Source: JAEUHQ01 sp964538915
GTDB lineage: Bacteria; Planctomycetota; UBA1135; UBA2386
Assembly: GCA_964538915.1 (NCBI GenBank)
Contig: CAZIFB010000020.1
Coordinates: 1-64,000, forward strand
Length of the DNA stretch: 64,000 bases
Reading direction: 5' to 3'
Part shown: positions 46,946 through 56,000 of the stretch, piece after piece
Layout: every line of letters begins with the position of its first letter
Numbering within the stretch: position 1 is the first letter of the stretch
The notes under the pieces: generated by a model
Told to the model about the DNA's origin: nothing
The model's input: only the letters and a program-made list of their open reading frames with translations
The model's database searches: none
Position numbers and translations under genes: made by a program

Positions 46946-49081
46946 TCAGCGAGCGATCTTGAACGAGCTGATGGCGGAGACGAGGCGGTTGGCCGCTTCG
47001 CCGAGTTCCTGGCTCAGCTCGAGCGTCTGGTGCGCCGAGTTCTGCGTCGACCGCGCGATCTCGGACACGGAGAGCATGCTTTGGAGCGTTTGCTCCGCGA
47101 CCGGCACCTGGTCCTTCGCGGTCCGGTTCATGTCGGCAATGAGCTCCGAGGTCTGCGTGGACTCGTGCTGGATCTTCTGGAGGACCTCGCCGGAGTGCGT
47201 CACCGACTCGGCGTGGTGTTCGACTGCGCGAGTCTGCTCTTCGATGGCCGCCACCGATTCGCTGGTCTCCGCCTGGATGCTGGAGATCAGCGTGCGGATG
47301 TCCTGGGTCGCCGCCGACGTGCGTTCGGCGAGTTTGCGGACTTCCTCGGCGACGACGCTGAAGCCGCGGCCGTGTTCGCCGGCTCGCGCGGCTTCGATCG
47401 CCGCGTTGAGCGCCAGCATGTTGGTCTGCTCCGAGATCTTGGCGATCGTCGCGACGATGCCCGTGATCTCCATGCTGCGGTCACCGAGGTTCTTGATCTT
47501 CTTGGCACCGGCCTGCACGTTCGAGCGCAGGGTGTCCATCTCCTCGGCGATCTTCTGGACCATCTCCGCGCCGTTGAACGCGGACTCCTGCGTGCGCGAC
47601 GCCGCGGTCACCGCGGTCGCTGCGTTGTCGGAGACGTGGGTGATGTTGCCGCGGATCTGCTGGACGGCGGTCGTCGCGCCCTCGAGCTTCTGCACCTGTT
47701 GCGTCGCGCCGCTGGCCATGCCCTCGGCCGCCGCACCGATCTTCTGACCGGCGGAGGTCGTCTCTTCGATGGTCTTGATCAGCGTGCCGAGCACGTTGGT
47801 CCAGTTGTCCATCATCTGGTTCAACGCGTCGGCGACGTTGCCGAGCGCACCCTCCGTGACCTTCGCCTTGGCCGTCAGGTCGCCGTCGGCGCAGTCGGCC
47901 ACGAAGGTCAGCAGATCCATGATGTTGCCGTTGAGCGCCGAGTTCTCGGCTTCGGCCTTGCTGCGGAGCTCTTCGGCCTCGCGGATCTTGCTGGTCAGCT
48001 CGCTCGCAACCTGGAAGTAGAAGGCGAGCATGATGTAGATGACGAGCAGCACGGCGACGAAGCCGGCCGCCAGGCCCGCGAGACGAGCGCGCTCGTAGCT
48101 GTCGACCCGCAGACGGATCAGCTCGTGGAGCTGAGGTCCCACGGCCCGGTAGAGTTCGTGCGTCGCGGCGACCGCTTCGCCTGCCGCGTGGTACGTGTCG
48201 GCCGTCGAGTTCGTCGCCTGCTGGGCGCCGAGGAACTGCGCCTCGACGAGACCCAGGTAGCCGTCCACGGTGCCGAGGGAGCCGCTGACCTTCGGATCGA
48301 GCGTGGAGCGGAGATCCGCGCTCTTCGTGTTGTCGAACGCGGTGGTGAAGTTCGTGCGGAGGTCGCGGACGAGCGTGCGCGCGGCTTCGATCTCAGCGGC
48401 GAGCGTCAGTCGTTGCTTGTCCTCGAGGCGGCCTTCCCGGGCCTGCAGCATCACGCGGGTGCTGATCGACGACAGGGTCGACGACAGGCTCGCGAGACGG
48501 CCCGTGTAGGCGTCCATCAGCCAATAGCTGTCGAGGTCCGGGTCGAGGATCAGGTTGGAGTAGTTCGCGACGTAGTTGAGGACGAAGTCGTTGATCGTCC
48601 CGAGCACTTCCTGGTGTGCGGCGTCGAGGGCGGCCGGGTCGAGGTCGCTCTTCTGGTCGAGGCCCAGCACGGCAGCGGCGAGTTCCTTGGCCCGCACGGC
48701 GGTCTTCTCGGAGCCGTTCGCGTCCGTCAGCTCGTGCGCGAGCCTCTGGCTCGTCTGCAGCAGCGCGCTCAGGTGTTCGCGCACGCGGCTCTTGGCGGCA
48801 TTGGCCTGGTCGGCGGCCTCGGTGACGCCCTGCGACGCGGCGGCGACTTGCACACGCCGCATCGTCAGATCACTCATCAGGGAGCGAGCCGGCTCGATGT
48901 TGTCGACGCCGTAGATCTCCTTCTGATTGAAGACGACCTGTGCGTTCGTGCCCGACACCTGCAGGTAGAGCAGGACGGCCATCGGTGCGACGAGGAGTGC
49001 GCCGACCAGTGTGAACAGGCGGCCATACGTCATGCGGCGCATCAGGGCCAGCACGGGACTGCACAGTGATTTGATTTGCAT
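46946..49081 (-). CDS. PilJ-like methyl-accepting chemotaxis protein
   Basis: A 711-residue receptor. A transmembrane segment at about 22-43 and another at about 334-356 flank a ~290-residue periplasmic helical domain that contains NLILDPDLDSYWLMDAYTG, a phrase common in this sensor class. A HAMP-like region (DGDLTAKAKVTEGALGNVA) follows, and then the signalling domain, whose hairpin tip is EQTNMLALNAAIEAARAGE with GFSVVAEEVRKLAERT. The ligand is unknown. It is divergent from the cheW-like gene at 49298 and is the receptor of this cluster. There is no CheR-binding pentapeptide at its C-terminus (ends SAISSFKIAR). Confidence 0.92.
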   Translation of the reverse strand: MQIKSLCSPVLALMRRMTYGRLFTLVGALLVAPMAVLLYLQVSGTNAQVVFNQKEIYGVDNIEPARSLMSDLTMRRVQVAAASQGVTEAADQANAAKSRVREHLSALLQTSQRLAHELTDANGSEKTAVRAKELAAAVLGLDQKSDLDPAALDAAHQEVLGTINDFVLNYVANYSNLILDPDLDSYWLMDAYTGRLASLSSTLSSISTRVMLQAREGRLEDKQRLTLAAEIEAARTLVRDLRTNFTTAFDNTKSADLRSTLDPKVSGSLGTVDGYLGLVEAQFLGAQQATNSTADTYHAAGEAVAATHELYRAVGPQLHELIRLRVDSYERARLAGLAAGFVAVLLVIYIMLAFYFQVASELTSKIREAEELRSKAEAENSALNGNIMDLLTFVADCADGDLTAKAKVTEGALGNVADALNQMMDNWTNVLGTLIKTIEETTSAGQKIGAAAEGMASGATQQVQKLEGATTAVQQIRGNITHVSDNAATAVTAASRTQESAFNGAEMVQKIAEEMDTLRSNVQAGAKKIKNLGDRSMEITGIVATIAKISEQTNMLALNAAIEAARAGEHGRGFSVVAEEVRKLAERTSAATQDIRTLISSIQAETSESVAAIEEQTRAVEHHAESVTHSGEVLQKIQHESTQTSELIADMNRTAKDQVPVAEQTLQSMLSVSEIARSTQNSAHQTLELSQELGEAANRLVSAISSFKIAR

Positions 49082-49297
49082 GGGAGCTCGAGTGGCTTTG
49101 GACGATCGCTGCCCGGATGCATCGAGCGGGAGAGGCGGCGGGCTTTAGGCGGACCACCCATCGGTTGAAGTCCTGATTCAGTCGGTGCACGCAGCCGGCG
49201 ATCAAACGGAGTTCGGTCGCGCGGGGATCGGCGCACGAACTTCGACTCAGGGCGGCGGGGTGGCGGTTCCGAAACAAGCGGACCACCACTCGCCTCC

Positions 49298-49705
49298 ATG
49301 TCCTCGACCTACCTCTTGTGCAAGCGGCGCGGCGCACGCGTGCTCGTCCCTGCGACAGACGTGGTCGGTGTACGCGAGCTGACGCTGTACGCGCCCCCGC
49401 CGGACTCGCTGGCATGGTTGTCCGCTGTCGCCATCGGTGACGAAGGAGCGATCCTCGTCGCGGACACGGCGGCCGAACCCAACGGAGCGGCGCGGTCCGA
49501 CGAGCCTCGGCGCGTCGTCGTGCTGCAGACGAAGGACGCGGCCGTCGCGCAGGTGGCCCTTCTGGTCGACGAGGTGGTCGACATGCAGACCTACGAGCCG
49601 CAACGACCCGAGCCCGTGGGCGACCTCCGCTGGCTGGACGTAGATCGCCAAGGGGAGCCGACCTTCCTGGTCGCGACCGAACGGCTCCGGGCGGAGTTCG
49701 CGTGA
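49298..49705 (+). CDS. CheW/PilI-like coupling protein
   Basis: A 135-residue single-domain protein. It begins STYLLCKRRGARVLVPATDV with strands matching the CheW fold, and the middle VVVLQTKDAAVAQVALLVDEVVDM is the best-matching block. It is short and divergent compared with canonical CheW. First gene of the plus-strand chemosensory operon, divergent from the receptor gene, and separated by 10 bases from the next gene. It would link receptor and kinase. Confidence 0.75.
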   Translation: MSSTYLLCKRRGARVLVPATDVVGVRELTLYAPPPDSLAWLSAVAIGDEGAILVADTAAEPNGAARSDEPRRVVVLQTKDAAVAQVALLVDEVVDMQTYEPQRPEPVGDLRWLDVDRQGEPTFLVATERLRAEFA

Positions 49706-49715
49706 GGGACCATCG

Positions 49716-50660
49716 ATGACGAACATCAGCTTGTTGTCGAACGGGCTCGACGCCGAAGTACAGCGCTCGCTGCGCGAGGCGTGCCGCACGCTCGGCTACT
49801 CCGTGCTGGACGCGCAGGAGCGCGTCGAGCAGGTGCTGGTCGCCGCCTTGGGGAGCGGCGAACGTCAGATTCCCGTCGAAGCGGCCGAACTGCTCAGCGC
49901 GGCATCCGCGGCGACTCCGCTCATCCTCCTCGCCTCGGAGCCCTTGGTGCGAGGGCACGTGGTGCTCGCGCAGGGTCGGATCCACCTCGTGGCGCCGCCC
50001 CACGACACGGAGCGCCTGCGTGTGCGCCTCGAACACGTCGTTCGAGGTCGCCCGCCCGCGACGGCGGATGCCGTTCCGTTCCACTCCGACCTGTTCAGGA
50101 TGAGCGAGCGGTGGGCGACCGACTACTGGGCCTGTGTGCTCAGTGCGTCGCCCGAGCACCCGGGCGACGAGGCGGGGCGTCTGCACATGATCGAGAAGCG
50201 CGCGGACGGCTGCTTCGCGTTCTTCCCGACGGAGTCGACGCGACACCGGCCCGACGACGTCGTGGCGTTGTTCGAGCGCCTTCTGCTCGGTGACGACAGG
50301 TCGTTGTGGCAATGGCTGGCCGACTTCAGCGGTCTCGGCGCCGTGGTCGCCTACGACAGCGAAGCGCGCGAACTGATCGTCGACCTGCCGGCAGGGGACG
50401 AGTGCGCGGCGTTCCTGTTGTCTGCGCAGCGTCTGCCGAACGTCAGCCCTCTGCCGACCGGCAAACCTCACTGCGTCGCGGCAGGTCCCGGCGATCTGCT
50501 GCTGGCGGCGATCGGCGTCGACGCCGTGCGGTTGCTCGACGCCGACACCGTGCGTGGCATGGTGCGCGCCGGCGGGGCGTTCGGGGCGAGCGAACTCAAG
50601 TCGCGGTTCACCCAGATGTCGTCGAGCAACGCGATCCTGCTGGTGGAGGCACGCGAATGA
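49716..50660 (+). CDS. unknown protein of the chemosensory operon
   Basis: A 314-residue protein whose family was not recognised. Residues about 1-110 alternate strand and helix (CRTLGYSVLDAQERVEQVLV..., PLILLASEPLVRGHVVLAQG, IHLVAPPHDTERLRVRLEHV) and could be a degenerate receiver fold lacking acidic pocket residues. The rest contains ERWATDYWACVLSASPEH and ECAAFLLSAQRLPN, and ends with TQMSSSNAILLVEARE. Its stop overlaps the next ATG. It is conserved in composition with the operon and is presumably a signalling adaptor; that is inference. Confidence 0.6.
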   Translation: MTNISLLSNGLDAEVQRSLREACRTLGYSVLDAQERVEQVLVAALGSGERQIPVEAAELLSAASAATPLILLASEPLVRGHVVLAQGRIHLVAPPHDTERLRVRLEHVVRGRPPATADAVPFHSDLFRMSERWATDYWACVLSASPEHPGDEAGRLHMIEKRADGCFAFFPTESTRHRPDDVVALFERLLLGDDRSLWQWLADFSGLGAVVAYDSEARELIVDLPAGDECAAFLLSAQRLPNVSPLPTGKPHCVAAGPGDLLLAAIGVDAVRLLDADTVRGMVRAGGAFGASELKSRFTQMSSSNAILLVEARE

Positions 50661-51913
50661 GCGGCATCCGGCGTCTCCTCGTCTGCGACGACAGCCTGAC
50701 GATCCGTCGGCTCGTCGCGATGGTCGCTCAAGGGCTCGGTCTCGAAACCGAACTCGCCGTCAACGTCACCGAGGGTGTCGCGAAGGCCAGGGAGAAGCGG
50801 CCGGACCTGATCCTGCTCGACTTCGTCCTGCCGGACGGCAAGGGCAGCGACGTGCTCGACCAGCTCCAGCAGGCCGAGGCGACGGCGAGCATTCCCGTGG
50901 TGATGATGTCGGCCAAGGGAGAGTCGCTGACGCACACGCTCGGCAACCGGCCCGCCGTCGTCGGCTTCCTGAACAAGCCGTTCAAGCCGCAGGATCTCGA
51001 GGCACTGCTCGCTGCGCAGGGCAGCCAAGCACCCGTGCGGCCCCTCGCCACACCCAACGCGGAGCCGATGTCGGTCGGCCCCTCCGTGACGCAGCAGGCG
51101 GAAGGCCTGCTGGGTCGGCTGGACGACCCGACGTTCGCGAAGATCCTGTTCCGCGTCCTCCGAAACGACCTCGCGGCGCTCGGCGACTGGCTGACGAAGC
51201 GTGGTACCGCGATCGACGCGAACGAGATCGCGAAGCGCCTGATCAAACCGTCGGTCGTCCGCGAACTCCGCTCCGAGATCGAGGCGGCGTGTCCCAATCG
51301 CCGTCGCGCGTCGACCGGCACGTTGGAACTGCTGCGGAGCATGGTGCCGGAGCGCACTGCGGGCTTCAGCTCGCGCGTCGTCGGGACACCGCTGCGCGAG
51401 CAGGAGCGTCGCTTCCTCGGACTGGTGGACGGCGCCCGCACCCTGCACGACGTCGAGCGCGAGCTGGGTGTCCCGCCGAACGAGTTCGCGAACGTGCTCG
51501 ACACGGTCGCGGGTCTCGGCCTGTTGCGCATGCGGTCCGCGCTGGTGGGCGGAAACCGCGGTGCGACGATGTGGCTCGTCGACGACCTGCCAGGCGAGTT
51601 CCCCGTCGACCTGGCGCACCACCTCACCAGGTTCGGGCGACGGTGGACCCTGGTGCGCATGCGGGCAGGCGAAGTTGCGGATGCCGCCGCGAAGGCGATC
51701 CCCGACGGCCTGCTGGTGCGCAGCACGTCACCGGAGGGTGTCGCCGCCGTCCGGTCGATCGCCGGACTCGAGCGCGTACCGCTCGCCGCGATCTTCGACG
51801 ACACACAGCTCGGTGCGGCTGCCCTGCTCGGTGCAGGCGCCGACATGGCACTGGCCCTGCCGGTGCGCACGAGCGCGATCGATTCTTTTCTTGGGCTCTC
51901 CTGTTCCGCATGA
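50657..51913 (+). CDS. response regulator with C-terminal receiver-like domain
   Basis: A 418-residue protein. Residues 1-120 form an intact receiver: acidic pair Asp11-Asp12 (LLVCDDSLT), phospho-acceptor Asp55 in LILLDFVLPDGKG, and Lys in NKPFKP. The middle (about 135-300) is helical and includes ERRFLGLVDGARTLHDVEREL, a winged-helix-like stretch also seen in DUF4388-type proteins. The last ~110 residues (MWLVDDLPGEFPVDLAHHL...) look like a second, degenerate receiver without phospho-acceptor. Starts in an ATGA overlap with the preceding gene. Confidence 0.78.
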   Translation: MSGIRRLLVCDDSLTIRRLVAMVAQGLGLETELAVNVTEGVAKAREKRPDLILLDFVLPDGKGSDVLDQLQQAEATASIPVVMMSAKGESLTHTLGNRPAVVGFLNKPFKPQDLEALLAAQGSQAPVRPLATPNAEPMSVGPSVTQQAEGLLGRLDDPTFAKILFRVLRNDLAALGDWLTKRGTAIDANEIAKRLIKPSVVRELRSEIEAACPNRRRASTGTLELLRSMVPERTAGFSSRVVGTPLREQERRFLGLVDGARTLHDVERELGVPPNEFANVLDTVAGLGLLRMRSALVGGNRGATMWLVDDLPGEFPVDLAHHLTRFGRRWTLVRMRAGEVADAAAKAIPDGLLVRSTSPEGVAAVRSIAGLERVPLAAIFDDTQLGAAALLGAGADMALALPVRTSAIDSFLGLSCSA

Positions 51914-51943
51914 CGTGCGGACGACGAACGAAACGAGGCAAAC

Positions 51944-52303
51944 ATGGCAAAGATCCTGATCATCGACGACACGGAAACCGATCGGCAGCTCGCGGCGCAG
52001 GTCGCCAAGGGCATGGGCAACGAGGTCTTCTTCGCGACGAACGGCGAAGAGGGCTTCGCCATGGCGAAGGAGAAGAAGCCGGATCTCATCCTGCTCGACG
52101 TGGTGATGCCGAAGCAGGACGGCTTCGCGACCTGCCGCGCCCTGAAGAAGGAAGCGACGACCGCGAGCATCCCGGTCGTGCTCATCACTTCGAAGGGCGC
52201 CGAGACGGACCAGTTCTGGGGCAAGCGCCAGGGTGCGTCGGCCTACATCGTGAAGCCGTACGGGCCCGAGGCGCTGCGCACGGTGATCAAGGACCTGATC
52301 TGA
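51944..52303 (+). CDS. PilH/PilG-like single-domain response regulator
   Basis: A 119-residue CheY-type receiver. The acidic pair lies in LIIDDTETD, the phospho-acceptor is Asp52 (LILLDVVMPKQDG), the Thr/Ser is in VVLITSKG and the Lys is in VKPYGPE. The segment ETDQFWGKRQGASAYIVKP matches PilH-type regulators of twitching motility, where TDKVWGKRQGA is characteristic. It probably receives phosphate from the ChpA-like kinase two genes downstream. Preceded by the ribosome binding site GAGGCAA, 30 bases after the previous stop. Confidence 0.88.
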   Translation: MAKILIIDDTETDRQLAAQVAKGMGNEVFFATNGEEGFAMAKEKKPDLILLDVVMPKQDGFATCRALKKEATTASIPVVLITSKGAETDQFWGKRQGASAYIVKPYGPEALRTVIKDLI

Positions 52304-52328
52304 ACCGCCTTCGGCGGAGGGAGGAACC

Positions 52329-53000
52329 ATGAGGCGCGAGGAATCGGCGTGGAACGACGACGGCGACAGTGTCGTCTCCAGAGCATCGGCGAGTCAGCTG
52401 GGCAGCGTCGGTAGCGTCGCGTCGCGTGGCTCGGCTGCGAGCGCCGGTTCCGCGGGCTCGCGGGACTCCGGTACCAAGACCCGCCGGACCGGACTGATGC
52501 TCGACCGCGCCGGCGCGGACATGCAGTGTTGCACGTTCCGGCTCGGCGGGCAGCTGTTCGGACTCGACGTCTCCGCGGTCGGCGAGGTGTTCCAGGTGGA
52601 GCGCCTCGTCCGGGTGCCGTTGGCGCCGCCGAGCGTGTTGGGTCTGACGAACCTGCGCGGGGCGGCGCTCGCCGTCGTGGACCTCGCGGGTGCTCTCGAA
52701 CTCGCGATCCAGCGCGAGTCGGCGCCGACGGGAATCGGCACTGCTCTCGTGTTGGAGGTCGGTGGCATGCGCGTCGCCGCGGCGATCGATCACGTGGAGT
52801 CCGTGTTCCCCGTGCACAGCCAGGACATCCGTGAATCGGATGCCCTCGGCGAGCATCCGGCGATCGCGGGCTTCCTGACGGTGGCGGACGACCATGTGGT
52901 CAGCCTGCTCGGCATCGACGAGCTGATCGACCGTCTGCAGGTGTTGCGCTTGCGGAAGGACAATGACGCGGCAGCCAAGGGCTGCGGCGAAGAGAACTGA
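52329..53000 (+). CDS. cheW: CheW coupling protein with Ser/Gly-rich leader
   Basis: A 223-residue protein. The first ~65 residues are low-complexity Ser/Ala/Gly (VVSRASASQLGSVGSVASRG), followed by a full CheW domain: CCTFRLGGQLFGLDVSAVGE, VERLVRVPLAPPSVLGLTNL, RGAALAVVDLAGALEL, VAAAIDHVESV and a closing VADDHVVSLLGIDEL. This is the most canonical CheW in the operon. It lies between the PilH-like receiver and the large kinase. An upstream GGAGGGAGGAACC just before the ATG gives a strong ribosome binding site. Confidence 0.88.
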   Translation: MRREESAWNDDGDSVVSRASASQLGSVGSVASRGSAASAGSAGSRDSGTKTRRTGLMLDRAGADMQCCTFRLGGQLFGLDVSAVGEVFQVERLVRVPLAPPSVLGLTNLRGAALAVVDLAGALELAIQRESAPTGIGTALVLEVGGMRVAAAIDHVESVFPVHSQDIRESDALGEHPAIAGFLTVADDHVVSLLGIDELIDRLQVLRLRKDNDAAAKGCGEEN

Positions 53001-53043
53001 TCGGCGCGCCGCGCCTTGGCATACGACGAACGAAGGGGGAACC

Positions 53044-56000
53044 GTGGACAGCTTCTCGTTGGACAGCATCCGCGCCGTGTTCGAGGCGGACGTGCGCCGT
53101 GGTCTCGGTGAGGCCAGGAGCGGGCTTCGCCGCGTCGTGGACGCGATGTCGGTCGGCACCACCTGGGGTGGCCTCGGTTCGATCCTCGCGAAGAGGAAGA
53201 AGGACTCCGCCGACGCGGAGGCCGGTGCGTGGGGCGAACTCGCGCAGATCGTCGCGGAGGCCAACGATCTCGAGGCGCTCGAGACGAGCGTCGTACTGCA
53301 CGTCGAGTCGGCGTGTTCGTCGATCGAGACCCTGCTCCAGCTCGAGCTGGAGGGACGGCGTGCGGAAGCCCTGCAGTGGGGTGCGCAACAGGTCTCCGAG
53401 AGCGAACGCATGCTCGGCGTGGTTCGCAAGGTCCTGGACGGCGGTGCTCCTCCGTCCACGACGAAGGCCTCGAAGGCGAAGACGAAAGCGTCCGGCGCTT
53501 CGTCACAGGACCCGCTCGCTGCCGTGGCCGAGAGGCTCGCGGCCACGCGTTCGGCCGGCGGCAGTCTCGAGGACGTCGAGCACTGCTACCACACGATCGC
53601 CGGATCGAGCGGCATGGTGTCGCTGAAGGCACTGTCGGAGTGTGCGCGCTTCGTCGAGACGCTGATCGGCGCACTGCGGCTCCTGGATGGCCAGCGAGTC
53701 GTGCGACTCGAGCGCATCGACGAGATCTGCTCGCGACTCGTCGGGGGAACGAGCGCCGCGGAGACGGTTCGGGCGGAGGATCCGTTCGGGTTCGACGCCG
53801 CGCCTGCGGCCGACTCCGCCGCGGCGGGCGGCGATGGCGGCGCGAAGGACGAGTTCTCCTCGTTGGATTTCGATGCCCCATCCGCCGCACAGAAGCCGGA
53901 GGCACTGAGCCGCATCTCCGCACTGGAGACCGCGCTCAACTTCGGCGGTGGTTCCCCCGTAGCCAAGGACGCGCCGCCCGCGAAGGCCGAAGCCACGGAC
54001 TTCGGCGACGACGTGTTCCAGGCGGACTCGGTCGTGGGTGCGGGCGCCGAGCCGGCGCCCGCCGGCGAGGAGTCCCAGGTGTTCGAGTTCGGTGACGGCG
54101 GCAGCGTGAACTCGGAGGCTCCCACGCAGCAGGGCACGCTCGACGGCGTCGACCCCGAGCTGATCGAGATCTTCCTCGAGGAGGCGCGCCAGTGTCTCGG
54201 GGACCTGCGACGTTCGTTCACCCGGGTCGCAGCGGATCCGGCGGACACCGTCGCGTGGCTCGACCTGGCGAGGCAGTTCCACCTGCTGAAGGGATCGGCC
54301 GGAACCGTTGGCGTCGTCTCGCTCTCGCAGATCGCGAGCCAGCTCGAGGACCGCGCCGAGGCGTACGGCGAGCGGAAGCGGCGCGCGAGCGCCAGCGACG
54401 TCGCGAACTTGCGCGCCGATGCGCGGCGCATGCTCGCCTCGTGCAAGATCGAACTGGACGAGCAGCCGGTGGCGAAGTCCGAGGGGCCGGCGCCCGGCGC
54501 GGAACTGGCGAAGGTCTTCCAGGAAGAGGCTGCTGAGATCGTGCACGCGGTGGAAGAGACGCTGCGCGGCAAGGCGGACACGACCCGCGTCGCCGAACAG
54601 GAACAGACGAGCCTCGCGGCGTTGTTCCACCGGCTGAAGGGCTCGGCGGTACTGTACGGCAGCGAAGCGATCGGCCGCACGGCGGCCCAGCTGCACGACG
54701 TGTGCGACTCCGGGGAATGGCCGGCCGACGGCGTGTTGCTGGTCCGCTCCGGCGTGGCCGAGCTGCGCAAGGCGCTCGGCATGGCCGAGACGAAGGGGAC
54801 TCCCGCCGAGGTCGTGGGTCAGGACTCGCGCGGCGACGAGATGCTGTCCGTCGCGGTCGAGGCGCACGACGCCGTCTGGGAGGCCTTCCAGATGGAGGTC
54901 CAGGAAGGGGTCGAACAGCTCGACCGCATCGCGCTCGAACTCGAGGGGGCCGAGCAACCGAAGCGCCGGCTCGAGGACGCGTTCCGCTGCATGCACACCC
55001 TGAAGGGCGCATGCAACACGGTGGGGCTCGCGCCGACCGGGCGGATGCTCCACCAGGTCGAGACGTGGCTCGAGAGCCTGCTCGAGGCCCCGGCGCTGCC
55101 TTCGCTCGGTTCGATCGTCGGGGTGATGCTCGAGGCGCTCGACGGCGTGAAGCAGAACCTGCGCGAAGTCGCGAAGGGCAAGGTGACCGATTGGATGCCC
55201 CGCGTCCGTCGTCGCATCGACGGCGGTGGGCGGGTCGCCGCGTCGTCGATCGCGGCGCCGTCGGACCGCGCGACGGGTGTCGCCACGACGGCGGCCTCGC
55301 GCACCGACAACGGCAGCAAGACATCCGAGGGCTCGGTGAGCGACGCGTCCGGGCGCGGCACTCTGCGCGTCACCGCGGAGCGCCTCGATCGCCTGATGGA
55401 TCTGATCGGCGAGCTGGTCGTGCACCGTTCGCAGCTGCGTTCGTCCGTCGCCTCGTTCAACCGCCTGCAGAAGGCTCTCAAGAAGAACCGCAATCGCCTC
55501 TTCGCGACGATCGACAGGTTCCGTGAGCAGTACGAGTTCCACGGCCTCGCCGGGCGGCGCAGACGCACGACGGACTCGACGTCGTCCGCGCGGGCACCGC
55601 AGTCGCCGAACCGCGCCGCGGGCAGTCGCGACCTCGGCTTCTCGGACATCGAGCTGGATCACTACGAGGACATCAACATCCTCGCGCGCAGCCTCGAGGA
55701 GATCGACAGCGACATCACCGCGATCCAGTCGCAGATCGACGGCGAGATCGAGTCGTTCAACGCCGGAGCGGACGGCTTCGGAGCGCTGATCTCGAGCCTG
55801 CAGAACGAGATCACCGAGGCGCGCATGGTCCCGGTCGATCAGCTGTTCCTGCAGCTCCGTCGACCGGTCCGCGACGCCGCGGCTCGGCTCGGCAAGGACG
55901 TTCGTGTTCGTACCTCAGGCGAGGACGTCACGCTCGACAAGGCGATCATGGATCAGCTGTTCGCACCGCTGCTGCACCTCGTGCGGAACGGCGTGTCGCA

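Noticed and set aside
46103..49069. A 988-codon open frame on the plus strand opposite the outer-membrane and MCP genes
   Set aside because: It spans two genes with unmistakable signal peptide, HAMP and MCP hairpin sequences on the other strand. Its translation is low-complexity Arg/Val/Asp without domains.
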